Positions 34,806 to 48,400 of a stretch of DNA of 64,000 bases are shown piece after piece. Numbering within the stretch: position 1 is the stretch's first letter; each line of letters begins with the position of its first letter. The position numbers and the translations under genes were made by a program. The stretch is from Aphelocoma coerulescens (taxonomy: Eukaryota; Chordata; Aves; Passeriformes; Corvidae), in assembly GCF_041296385.1 (NCBI RefSeq), contig NC_091014.1:10391578-10455577 (forward strand), written 5' to 3'. The notes under the pieces were generated by a model. The model was not told the origin of the DNA. It searched no databases and was given only the letters and a program-made list of their open reading frames with translations.

Positions 34806-37800
34806 TAAAGGGGGAAAAGGACTTTTAATTTACTACTAGCTTTCAATAGAGAATCAGGAATGACAGTCATTAAACAGATTTGGGACAGCAGCATTTTTGG
34901 GGGATGCTAAAGATATCTTGCAGGTTTTGAGAAACATCAGGGAAATCTGGCTTCCAAGGTCAAGAGACTGAATGTGACCTTATTTGTATTATTCGTGTGA
35001 TTTCTAATCCCAGTTTAATGATGGGAAATCAAGAATATAAATAAGAGAAATATTAGTTTGTTTTACTATTTGTTCTTGATATGCAGAAGTTTTTATTCAA
35101 CTTCTCCATTTCTTCATTGATAATTGGAGTTGGGGATGCTCATGAGGTAGATTTTTGATTCTGATTATCAAGTGGATCAGACAGCATAGGAGATACTGAA
35201 ACAGCAAAAACCAGATACATTCTTCTATTACCAATTTTATAAATAGGGATGAGTGATTGGAATGACAAAGGAATTGGCCAGCTGAATATGCTGGCCTGAT
35301 CCAGGGCCTGGCTACATTGCTTCCCTGTCAGCTGGGTTCCCCCTGTGCACTGCTGTACAGATTTGTTGCACAGTTTTAACTTCTCTGCCTGCTGTTGGGA
35401 GCCATATTCAACAGCACTGTGATCACTGTGCAACCAGCAAACAACTTTGGGTTTTTTTCCAAAGGATTCCCTCCATCTTGCCAAAAAAGATATCAAAGAA
35501 ATCCAAATTTTCTTTCCGTTTTTCTTTGTCCATCACCCTTTTCACCTGCATTTTGAGCTTCTTTATGGCTGGGAAATTCAGAGATGAATTAATTATATGT
35601 AAATATTGTGTTACAGTTATGTTCAGTAAAACAGTGATAATCTGCACTTCATTAAGGAGCTCACTTTATAATCTCCCAAGAAAAGAGAGGGAGGAAAGGA
35701 AAGAAATTCTTGTCTCTCTTTTACAGCCCTTAGTAAGGACTTAATAGCAGGTGCTGTAGTGAGGTCTCACGCTACTAAGGCTTAGCTGCATTAAGTGCAG
35801 CATATCTGCTAGATTACTGAGCTATAGCTTGTCAAATAAATACCGCACAACTTGTGATAGCCATGTTTTAATGGAGTTTATTCCTTTCTAATTTGCAAAA
35901 TCTAGTCATTCCTAAGAAGTTCCCTTGACATTGGTGTCAAGTGGCATCATTCTGTGCTATTGGATAAATTAATTTTCTTTATGTAAATCTCTACATGGTG
36001 CTGGTGTACACAGCCTCTGAGTGTCTTGGAAGCAGTCTGAGTTGGTTTCACAGTGCATTATCACGGTGGGGAAGTGTGAGTGATCTGGTTTTGCTGAGCA
36101 GAAAGCTGCTGTATGTGGATCCTTGAGGCTTTGAGTAATCCAGTGCCTGACTGTTTCTCATCTGGCCACAGGACAGGGGTGAAAGCTGTCATGTCTCTGC
36201 TGTTGAGGCCAATCACCAGCACACCAGGGCTCAGTCCAGATGCTTGGAGTGCACATCCTTAGATGACACTTGGACATCCTTAGCGTTTGGCTCTGTGGGG
36301 GGGAAATGTGCATTTTTATGGGATATTCCTTTTGCTACAATGGACCACCACTGCCTGTTTTGTGCTCTGTGTGCTGCAGGAGATGAGCCACAGTTGATCC
36401 ACAAGTATGAGGGGACAACAAGAAGGCTTGGGAGCGGTGACACCAGGCTGTGGGTGATGGGGTCTCAGCATAGCAGTGTAAGATGGGACTACATGCATAT
36501 TTTTACAGTGGGAAACCTGGCAAAACTGTGTCTAAAATCAGAGCCCTTTACCTTCTGTGGCAGAAATCCTCACTATTTCATCAAGGTTAAGAATAAATTA
36601 AGAGTCAGTTCTTCAGCTGTGTTTATACAGGTGATTTGTATCCCCAGAAATATCTCTAGAAGGTGCTGAGACCTGCTTGCAGAAAATGACACACTCCCCT
36701 AGAACTGAACTGTTTCACCCAGTAAAGTGGTCACATCCATACCTGGCCCAGGCAAATTCCCACAGTCTGCTCACTGGAGATTTCTTAGGATGGTTCTATT
36801 TACATGATAAGAAAACAAGGCTAGTGGTCTGTCCAACATTTAAATGACATCAAGTGTTGAATTGTGGTGCCTGAAGGCACTCCTAGCTCTTCTTAATTTG
36901 ATATGGTCAAAGCCTCTGGAGCTTTGATAAAGTGTCTGTCTTGTGTAGAAAGTTTATGCAGAAGTTGAAGTTTACCCCGATGTCCATGATCCAAGATAAC
37001 TTCACCTCTGTGGCAGAAATGACATTATTCCTCTTTATTGCTGTCTTGATTAACTGTCACATCTAAAGTTGATCCCAGCCTCAGGGGAATATTACTTTCT
37101 GGCAGGGTGGGGAGACGTGGAATGTAAAGATAGATTTGACAGTAAGGGTGCCTTTTAGTTTTGCAGCGGTAAAAATAAAAAAAAAAGAATAAAAAAGAAA
37201 CAAAGACATAAATCTTGACTCTGGTGATTCTCATTTTGGTAGGATCTGAACTGCTCTGTTGCTGCTGAATGAGTCACACATTTAAACCAGCAGAACTGCA
37301 AAATAGGCTGTTGAGTTGAATCAAACAAGAGATTTATGCAGACTTGTTGTGCTTTAGAATAAAGTCTGTAGAAAGTTTACTGAGGAAATGAAGTCTTGCA
37401 AATGCTTTCTGCTGTCCCTTTTGATGTTCTCAAGTACAGAAGATGTCAGCTTGAAAGAAGAAATGTTCTTGGTAGGGAGTGGTGTTGACTATATGAGAAA
37501 TGGATTTGTATTAAGGCACTCTATTCCCCTTGGAACGTTAATACAAGGAAGTGCAAGCTATTTTATTAAATCATGGATTCCAGCATGGAATCTGTCAGTT
37601 CTGCCAAGATGTTATATTTTTAGCACTGCAAAGTTGCTTGTCATGCTCCCACATCTCACCTGCAAACAGTGTGTGAGAAACAATGAAAAGTAGTTCACCA
37701 GTGGCTACATGTGTTAGGTGTAAACCTCAATCCACTTACATTAGCAAGACATTTTAAAATTAAATTTTAGTTTAGTCCAAACTACTGTATTTGGTGAGGC

Positions 37801-39162
37801 TAGTTGATACAATGCATTTTGGTTAATCCTTTAATCTAAGAAAATTAATTTGCTGCTTATTTGTGACAAGTATTTCTTTCAAATAACTGGGGGAAGAGGA
37901 GGGTAGGAAACACCAAAAAAAAAAGATTAATTATCTTCATCTTGGCACATGAATTTTCTCAGTCATGGATAACCTGACATTTCCCTATGAATGCTTCACA
38001 GTTGGAAGTTTTGGTCCCTGTTAAGAGAGGCATGCACTATGTATGCTTTGGTTCATTTATAACTCCACAAGCAGAGAAAGTGTCCAGGTGTCTAAAATTC
38101 TCAGGATATAAGTCTTAAAAAGTTTCTTGTTATACTCAACTTTTATGTAATGTAGCCTTCAGCTTTTCAGTGACTCCACAGCCGTTACTTACACCATGGG
38201 GTTTTTTTTCAAGATTTCCATGTGCTAGATAACTGAGAGCTAAACTGAAATCTGCAGAGAAACATGAAGCATATTTTGTAGAGTACACGGCTGAGTTCTC
38301 TGCTTTTCTCTCAGTGCTTTCTGAATTCAGGTATTCATTCTTCAATCCTGCCCAAATTACTGGCATGGTGGACTGAGTCCGTCACGTAATGTGGAATCTC
38401 CAGTCAATTCTCATTTCCCGTCTACCAAAAGAGACAGACACCTCTGGGCAGTAAACTACAACAGCAGAAGAGCTTTATCTTCTTATCACTCAGCATCAGT
38501 GGTCCCTTAGCTATCTCTACAGAAGGATGCTGTAAGGCTGGTTCTTCTGGGAGCATCCTGTCTATAGGGGCATGCCTTTGGCCTTCTCTATCTGGACTGC
38601 AAAGGCATCTCAATCCACCAGATGGAAGCCAACAACCTGAGCTGACGCCAGTGACTGAATGTCATTTTCTTAGAGATAAGTCAGTTACTCTTCCAGAGTT
38701 TTGAAGGATCCACATGGTACATTGGGCACTGAATCGAGTGGCAATGAGACATTTTGTGCACTGCAAAAAGATGCTTGACAGTAACCCAGTTTCACAGTTG
38801 TGTGCCTTACCTGACTTGTCTGAAGTTATTTTTCATTTGCACTGTTACAAGGGAGCAATTACTTTTTGCAGAATGGTGATCTTACTAATTTGTTCCATTT
38901 CTGGCATTGCAGATTGTCATGAGAGAAGTTATTTTGTAAGTAAATATCACATTTTCAATATCCTTCTAGAAGTCCCAAACCTATCTTCATCCTGTAAAAA
39001 ATTAATGCCTGTAAGTAATTAATTTTTTGTGAGTTCTTCCCTTGAATTCACCTCATTCATCTATCTTGGAAAAAATCCCCAACATTTATTGCAGAAGAAA
39101 CTGCTAGACTTGGTTGTTTTTGTTTTGTTTTTTTTTCTTTTAGTATGTTAGACACCTTCTCA
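34806..39162. other. Unique non-coding DNA; longest non-repeat open frame
   Basis: No retroelement or known exon is recognised. A plus-strand frame of 141 codons (36244-36669) is the longest here outside CR1. It has several cysteines and histidines but no spacing I recognise as a zinc-binding domain, no signal peptide and no membrane segment. Frames of 118 codons (35140-35496, minus) and 101 codons (37388-37693, plus) are likewise unrecognised. The stretch around 36.0-36.7 kb is less AT-rich than its flanks, which favours chance open frames. Confidence 0.5.
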
Positions 39163-39430
39163 CACAGAATCTCAGAGTTCCTGAGGCTGGAAGGATTCTC
39201 TGGAGGTCATCTTGTCCAATCCTTCTGCTCAAGCAGCATCACTAGAGCAGGTTGCTCTGGGCCATGTTCATTAACATTTTGAATAGCTCCAAGGAGGGAG
39301 ACTCCGTAACTTCCCTGGGCAACTCGTGCCAGTGTTCAACAACACTCACAGTACAAAGATTTTTGCTTATAATTAAATGGAATTTCCTGCACTTAAACTT
39401 GTGGCCATTACCTCTTGTTGATTCTGCTCT
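39163..39430 (-). mobile_element. CR1 LINE, 5'-truncated, minus strand
   Basis: The 3' tail is at the left as CACAGAATCTCAGAGTTCCT on the plus strand. It is followed by GGCTGGAAGGATTCTCTGGA and GTCATCTTGTCCAATCC, which are typical CR1 3' untranslated wording, and then by the C-terminal end of ORF2 in reverse complement. The similarity ends near 39430. The plus-strand open frame 39252-39644 is antisense to the element and not a gene. A T-rich run (39117-39141) lies just outside the 3' end. Confidence 0.88.
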
Positions 39431-42400
39431 TTGGACTCATCCTGGAATAGCAACAGGCAGGCAACTTTGTAGAATTCTATTAAGTCATAAATGCAGGATT
39501 ATACAGGCAATAACTCAAATGTTTTTGTGCTTTATGAATCATTGCCCACATTTTGGCTCTGTAATATCTGCAGCTGAAGGACATAGTGTTTACAGAGCTG
39601 GGACTGACTTTACTGACCTAAAACGCAGTGCCACTAAGGTCTGATTATTTATTTCTCAGCACTTCAGTCCCTCTTTTTCTCTCTCTTAAACTCCCATAAT
39701 TACAACACTTTAAAGCTTCATCTAAGTATGGCAGCATTTTTGATGTAGTTGTACTTAAATTTCTTTGCATTTTCCTACAACCCATTTTCAGAAGGTACAG
39801 GTAGTGCTGGGTGATCATAAGAAGCTAATAGGTCAGCCAAGTGAGACAGTGTCAAATTGCAATGTGTATTAGGCGTCAACTCAAGAAACTCAGGTTTCCT
39901 GTGCTTAAAGTGGGCACCAAAATGATTACTTAAAAGTAGAGTGGAGGTGAAATAATTTCAGGGGCGAGACAGAAAAGCAGCCCATTTCTTAATGAGCATT
40001 TTCAATATAGTTTTGGCACAATAAATTCTGATCCACAGTTCTGTATCCACAATGTTCCAATCAGTTGCTAAAGCAGGAAAACAATCAAATTAAACCATGT
40101 CAGAAAACTGATAAGCTTTTAGAATCTTCTCAAAGTGGCACAGATGATGATACACAAAATTGCTCACCAATTGTGTAAACATAACATATATTGTAATATA
40201 TTGGAGCACCAAGATCAAACCAGAAGTACCAACATGTGAATAATTTATATGAAACTACTTTGAAATTCTTGTGTTATATGATGAAAGCATGATGGTAGTA
40301 ACAATTCTGGTCTGAAGTTGTTTTAAGCTACGTTTTATTTCAAATTTTAATTGGCAAAGTATGTAATTGGGATTGGAGGACACTGAAAGGTTTTATCAAT
40401 AAAATGTAATAGTAAGTCATTCTTTTTCACTGATGAAAAGAAATTATAAAACTTGTTTCTGTAGCCTTTTGACTAAAATATATAATTTAAAGATCTATTT
40501 CAAATACATTTTAATATCTCTTTTTCTACAATTTTTGATTTAATGTTTATTTCTATGAAAATTTGCTTTGCTATATATAAAATATGGCTGATAGTCCTTG
40601 CTTCTTTGTGGGTGTGTTCTGTCTTTGGGCTTTGTGAATATACATTAAAACATAAATTTCAATAGATCATGTTCATATAATTGTTTTTTGGTCTTCTAGA
40701 CCTTAAGACTTTATATAATTTGTAATAGTGTATCAGTCATCTGTAAAATGCCTATTTCCTCTAAGTAGCTGACAATCTGTACTACAGCAATTACATGACA
40801 GATCAACAAATGTGACTAACTGTTACTAAGGAAGTAGGGAGCAAACAATCACAAATACCTTACAGAATACATATGAACTGTATGTGAAAAGTCTTCTCTC
40901 CATATTTTCCCAGTAACTGCTATGATCCAGTAGAGCAAGCTGTTTGGTCACTGATACATGGTAATTTGTAAGCCTTAGTCAGTCAGTGTACTTAAAAGTC
41001 ACCTCTATTTGTCAGCTGTGATGACTGCAGAAAAAGGTGTCTTTTTCTTTGGTTTTATTTTTGTTTTATTTTCGTCCCATAGTTGTTACTTAAAATGCTG
41101 ATCTTCACATTTTACTGGTTAGTTAATGCTTTCAAAGCAATTTGAAAATGAAAGGGACTATATTCATCATTGTTAGGCAACTATTGAGAAGAAAATTTAA
41201 TTATGTGTTTGACTTCTGTTCTGTGTGGGACATTTCCCAGGCAAAAATGAACCTTGATTTTCAGCCTTCCATTGACCTTCATGCATTTAGTATTTTCTCC
41301 TTTTTTTAGTTATTTCTCGCAGCTGAGGTCTTGCTTCAGGAGGGGTCAGCATTGAACACAGTCAGAGAATCCTGGATAGTAACCTTGTTCATTGGGGTGC
41401 TGAACCAAAAGTGGAATGTTTTTATTCCTACCTTTGACAGTAATTTAAGCCATGTTCTTAGCCAGGTCAGTTACCCAGGTCAGTGCCCATCCTATATTAA
41501 ATCTTAGCAGTGGTCACTGATGCTGTTCTTCATCATGAAATGCTGATCTAAGACAGATGTTCTATAAAACCTTGCAATTTATTGTTATGTTCATGGACTC
41601 ATGGTTACATACCGTTTTTCCTTTTTATCCACCTTGTGACTAGTAATATTAATAAGGAGGAAATAAACTGTGATCATTCTTCCAGCTGGCTACTCTGGAA
41701 AATTAGTTTCAGAGAGAGCTTTTCATTTTGAAAACTTTTTCTTTGCTTTTATTGCTCCAATTTGTGGATTCTCATCAGACATTAAAATGCAATGCTTTGC
41801 TGATTTTTTTTGTTTGCTTTTTTTGTTTGTTTGTTTATTTGTTTGTTTGTTTTACTTTCTGACTGTCTATATACTGTGAAAACACCAGGAAGAAAGTCAG
41901 TTTCTGGAGAAACAAAGAACCAGCTGGGTGCATCATTTGCCTGTTGTGATCTTACCACAGTGGTGCATAGGATGAGATCCAGTTCAATGTCCAGATTCAG
42001 ATGTGTAATGTTAGATGTCAGTTTAGAGTGTTCATCTGAAAATAGATCTGTTCCACACACACATAGGAAAGATCTCTAAGTTCATGGTATAGCCAAAGAT
42101 CTAGTTAACACAGGTCAGAAAACTTCGGGAAACTCTTCAGCCCATTTTAGGATGGATACCTACCGTCCTATAAAAACTGATTTTCTTTCTGAGCTCTATT
42201 GATGAGGATCTCCCAACAAAAACATGTGATTTTTGAAGTTCTTTAGGGATAAAAATTATCTGCAAATAATTGGGCTGGCAGATGTGACTCAGTATTGCAG
42301 AAAACCTTCAGCCATCCGAGTCAGCAGTGGTAGGCCAGACAGGCAGAACTCCGGGAACTTACTGCTTCTCTAACTCTCCAGTACTTCCGTTTCTTAGACT

Positions 42401-45400
42401 GCGCCATATCAGGGAAAAACTTTGGGCATATGGTAGTCCTGTACACCTGAATAGGTTTGACTGTCCTACAAGTCTTACTGTTTGGAACTGTGACCTGTAA
42501 TAGGCCTCTCCAAAGATAGAAATGATTTAAAGATAAAGGATGCAGCATAAGAAAATGTGTATTTACACGGCAGTCTGTACATGGGATCTTACCCTGAACT
42601 CATTTGCTTAAATAATCCAGAGCTCTTTGTTTCCCTTTATTTCCCACAGAGTTGGTTTCTCTTCCAGCAATGCCAGGCAGATGTGGGTGGTCAGGGAGAC
42701 TTCTGTAGAACTGACACATGCACAGTACTTCTTGGTATCAGCTGTCTAAGGGTTATCAGAAGTGTTTGCCAGCATTCCATGGACACTTAGTCTCATTTTA
42801 GTCTCACATAACCTCCATGTGGCAAAGAAAATAAGAGCAAACAATCAAAATGGCAGCAAATACTTTATCTGTAAGTTATTACAGGTATATTTCAAAGCTT
42901 CATCACAATGCATTGGAAACTTCTAAGTTTTCCAAGTGGGGGAGACAATTGATTTCTCTTCTTCTGCATCCTAGAGGATACAAACATTTTCTGAACATAG
43001 TTGTAATTTTGCTAGACCAAAAAATGGTAACTATCATCTCTCTGCTCCAAATGTCTTGTTGTTTTATTGTTCCATATAGAATATTATAAAGGATGTAAAG
43101 CTGAGTGCTATGATGCACTTATTAGGCTGCTGCCCAACAAGCTGGTGATGAGTTTTAGTGTGTGAACATGTAGCATTTTTCCCTGATGTATCCTCCAGTC
43201 CCTACAGAAATATGCCTGTAAATGTCCTTATTCTGCCTACTCATGAAACAAAACAGAAATGAACAGCAGGAAAATAATTGGTCATGTGCTTATCTATGAT
43301 TCATAATATGGAACAATATGATCTTAGCACCATCCTTCTCAGAAAATGACAGTAAGCCAAACTATGAGCAAACAGATATAAACAAACCACATTGGTCAGA
43401 TCTTGAAGTCTCAGGCAGGCAGGAGCTGTGGTGTAACATGCACTTTTGTGCAGAACAGTGGCAGGCAGTGATTCCCTCCACCCAGCTGATCTGGCCCATA
43501 AAGGATGAAACACTGCTCAGCATCACATCTCTGAACCAAAGCTCCCAGTCTGCCCCCAGAGACGTTGTTGACAGAGAGGTCTTTGGACCTGTATCTTTTC
43601 CCTTCTTTGCATTGTTTGCACTGTGTTTAAATTTGACAGGGAGATATAAGGTGATTGATAGAACATGTTTAGCGATTAAAGTGTTAGTGTAAAAAATCTG
43701 TGAGCCATTGGTGCACACAACACAGCATTGTTCATTCTTACTGCTGGAAAAAAAAAAGTTCTAAAGTCTGCTTTAGCTTTTTCTATACATCAGCCAAAAT
43801 GATTTGCCAACTGCACATGAGGAGTAAACCCAGAATAAAACCAGAATATTGATAACTTCAGTTCATCCAAAATATAAAAGCTGTTAGACAGATGGATGCC
43901 TATTTTTTTACTTTCTCATGTTCCTTTATTGTTATTGTGAAATAATGAAATTCTGTTATTCACATACCAGCAGCTTTTATTTATACCACTTTAAACTTGG
44001 ATTCCAAAATTTGTCTACTATTTCATATCTTTTTTAGTAATTTAAGAAATATGGTTTTGTTTCTCTGCAGTAGTTTTTATGAATGCAAATGCAAAAGCTT
44101 TCCTAAAATACATATTAATGTTTTGTTTTCTCTTTAATTGGACCCTGTTTATCTGTATTTACTCCTGATCTTGTTCATAGATGCTGTTGTTTTTTGCCTT
44201 TCCCTCACAGAGGTCTGGAAATGCTTAGAGTTGGCAACAAATCTTGTGTCTATTTCATTTTGGGGAATTTAAACACATTTGACATATCTGTTCCATTCAT
44301 AAAATTTTGAAAAATCGTGATCAGGCTTTGCAAACATTCAGCAAGCTCCTTCACTGAAAAGGGACCCTTGATCTACCAGTCTTAGTCCAGGCTTTATCAC
44401 CAAAGAGAAAATTATCCTTAATAAAAGTCTTGTCAGCCAGAAATGGCACAGGGAGGTTGCTGCTTTATAAATTCTATTTATTCTGATTGTAGTTTATGAA
44501 AACATCATGTTGCATTCCAATTAGTTGCTACCTGTGAGTTCCTGCAGTTTTCATAAGCACATAAATACAAAATGCAAATGTGTTTTCTTGTTCCTGTTTG
44601 TTTTCCTTAATCCTTTTCTGGCGATAATGTATTCACGCAATATAACTCAAACCCTTCTGCTTTAATACATGTTGCTTTCATATATTTTTCTACTACTTAT
44701 CCCAAGGGGAAATAAAGTTTATTCCAGCTTCTGTTTCTGAAAGTATTTAAGGCATTGAATAGGTGTGTTTCAATGAGATTAGGATAGATAAAATATATTA
44801 ATGATACCTAGGTAACGTACATGTCATTTTCCACCATGAAACTAGAAACACTGAGTCTAAGGCTCAGATTCATAAAGTTCACCCTTTTCTTCCCCATAGG
44901 AAAACATGATGAATTAGTGAAAAAGAATGTAATTTATTTCTATTTATTAGATTCTGGAAAATTCCTCTTCTTTCATTAGATGCATTAAGAATAACCAGAA
45001 AAACTTTGATTTTTATGAGTGCGAGTGTTGTTTTGGACATAAAGTGTACACCATTCCAACAGGTAGTTATAAAAAAAGAACTTAAACAGCCTGGATATCT
45101 ATGTAACAATTTTTTTAATCTCCTCTCTACTATGCATTTTACTCAAAGCAACATGCTGTGCTATATCTTATATGTGACAAAATGATACATAAAGTACTGA
45201 ACATAGAAAATATATACACTACAAGGAAAAGTAATTTAAGTATGTAGTACAAGAATAACACTGAAAACTGATTAATCAATTTTGTGTGATGCCGTAGTTA
45301 TTCTACTGTGTTGAAATTCTTAGAGGAAAGAGCGGAGGATCTCAGACTTCTTGGGTACTTTTCATAGCGAGGTATACTGGGATGGATGAGGGAAGTTTAT

Positions 45401-48400
45401 ATGGATACTATTTGTGTTAAAGAGTAAATGTATTGTAAAACCTGAAACTCACACAATCATTAGTATGAACTAGAAAAACCAGAGACAAAGATGGCGTAGT
45501 CCCCAAATCCTATCTCATTTTGGTATTGAGATTATTAGTGTTTTCCTTTTATTCTCAGGTTTCATTCAACCTTGTCATAGAAGTTCCCTAATAGTTTAAA
45601 AATTAGCTCTATATGATGATCTCCCCTTGGAATGTATTTCCTATAAGGTAGGAGCAGGATTTTCAGGAGAAGCTGTGGTAAGCACTGGCATTATGAAGGA
45701 AGGCCATCCCATGAAACCAGCTCATCAAGGTTAGGAAGGAGGCGTCTGAATAAATTAGAATGCACCCAGGAGACTGCATTAGATTAAATGTGACAACTCA
45801 GTGGCAAGTTAAACTAAAAATAAAGCTGTTGACATAACAGAATAAAAATAATAAAAATTTTATGTTGTATGAAGAATTACACATATCAGTTTCCACCATA
45901 TGGGACAAAGAGATGGAATATCATTGCAAGCATGATGATACTGAAATGTTCATGCTCAGCTCTTCCTAAATCAGTCAGGCTTTGACTGAAAAAGTAATAT
46001 GAAATGAAATACACTTAGGTGGGCAGAAATAAGTTAACTTGGAAAAATATTTTATTTTCCTATTCCTAATTAAAGCAGTGTAGTTTAAAATTTCATTGCA
46101 GGAAATTTAGATTTTTGCAGGACAGTAATTAACTGATTTTAATTTTTTGCTAGCTGTGCTTGTTGCTACAGTTCTATTTTATAAGACTTCCAAGAATTGC
46201 AACTACAGGATTTTCTTATTGATAAAAACATGAATAATAATTTATTGATGGGGGGGTGGAAAGGCCATAATATTTTATTCTGTCTGTAGGCTAGGGTATA
46301 ATCCTGAAAAGTTGGAATTTTTTCTGTACCTAGGAAAAGGCTTTTGAAATAATTGCAGATTTGAAAATCAGCACTCTGCTCTCTGATTTAACTATGATTT
46401 TTTTTTTTAATTCATGTGCACTGAAATCTGTTAGTTGAATAGTCACTGAGGCCAGTGAACTGAACCATACTGAATGCTTGGAATTTAATTATCTTAAATG
46501 CCTTATGTTTATATGCAGTAGTTTGGCACAAATTTGATTATATAAAAAGTAAATTGTTCATTTAAAGCACTGTTAATAACTGAATAATGGAATAAATTAG
46601 TGAGGTTTTGAAATAATTTATCCAATGATTGAAAAAGCAAAGAAAGGTTTTAGTAATACACAACTTCAGACAAAAGTTAAAAACCCCAAAAAGATGAAGA
46701 AAAATGTGTAAACTTAGGAAAGTTCTAGAACTACATGTGTATGAGTATCACGTTGGTTTCAGGTTGTTGGTAGAATCACAAAGTGCCTTTGCTAGTGGAG
46801 ACACTCCCATGAACATGCCTGCTGCAAAACCACTTCTTATCAGGTGAATCAGGATATAAATGGAAAGAAATAGGTACTTTAAAAGATATATTTAGTAGAC
46901 CCTCTATGTATGCCTCTTTTCCACACATAAAAATGGTGACCTAGAAACGCCTGTTTTTCTCCACTGTCTCAGAAGGAAGCCTGGCATAATCGAGTCCGAT
47001 TTTTTTAAGTGTCCTGTTTTGAGTACTGAACTGCTAAGCAAAGGAAGTGGTTTGTATCCAATGACAAGAGTTATTTACAGTGATTTAAGTGGCATTTGTT
47101 CCCTCTTGCTCATTCCTGTCCCATATCCACTCTTTGAATGTACTGTCCAACTATTTGTGTGAACACAAGATGAGAAAGTTCCCTTAATCCTAACAAAAGT
47201 TAAGCCTGAGAAATATTTGATTTTTGCCATATTAGTTCCGTAGTCAAGTTCACATCTGTTTTCAGAAAATTTTGAGTAAATGGACAAGAAGGCAGAGGCT
47301 TTTTGTGCTGGTATTTTGCCAGAGAAATACAGGTGAAACCAGAGACCATGATGAAGAGGCTTATAATTATGTGTTCTTTTGGGGAAGGAGAGGGGATTAA
47401 AGAGCCATCAGCCTTCATGGAAATCACAGAAATAGAGTGACACAGAATTGCAGACCTTTGTGATCAAAGTATTTTAGGTTTCATTGGTTTTTAATGGCTT
47501 AAACATTCTTTCACTGTTGTCTGACATATATTGAGCAATCTGTGGCATATTAATTCTCTTTGTCCCTTCTACAAGTGTGTCAAACAGAGGCTTAATCATG
47601 TTAATTAAAAAAAAAAAAAATCCAAAAGACACACAGCAATAAAAACACACTAATTTTCAGTATGAATAAGCCTGGACTAGGTTAGAGACAATTAGGAAAA
47701 TATGAATATTTCCATTTAGTTGGTCATGGTGAAGCATCTGATGGGAGTACTTAAAGATCCATCCAAAATAATCCTTGACCTATACGTGACTATTGTGAAA
47801 CCCTGCAGAGGACAGGGAAAATCCCACAGCACTGAAGATGCAGCAGCATAATTCATAGCCTGGGATACTTTCAGTGGATCCCAGTATTTTCCATACTGAC
47901 ATTGATACAGAGGGGACAGCTATGAAACTGAAGATGAAGTAAGGCTAAGAAGAATTGCAAATACTGTGAAGATCATAATAAGAATTCCTAATACAGATGA
48001 AAATGGTCTAAAACCAAGAAGATAAATCTAATAAAGACAAGAACAAAACTCTACTTTTAGTAGGAAGAAATATCACAAATACATGAACAAAAAAACCCTG
48101 CATCAATAAGGGAGAACAGTATCTGAGGCTATAATGTACATGAGTTCCATGTAAATTAACAGTACAATATGGTTTCAAAGGAGACAAATCTCTTTCCTAG
48201 ATTAACAGACACTTTATAAGAAGGCTATTATTTCATATGCATTCACTGCTATTAGGATCTCAGCTAGAATTGTGTGTCCCTCTTTTGAGAAAATCTGCTT
48301 TAGGAATGGTTTAGACTATTGAAAGACAGTGCTGTTGTGAATAACAAGAATGGCCTGTGGGGGGGAAAAAAAAATTAGGCTTCATTGCTCAAAAATACAG

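Noticed and set aside
47420..47465. String resembling a CR1 3' tail (AATCACAGAAATAGAGTGACACAGAAT)
   Set aside because: Only the tail-like part matches, and no CR1 untranslated wording follows. Not enough to call an insertion.
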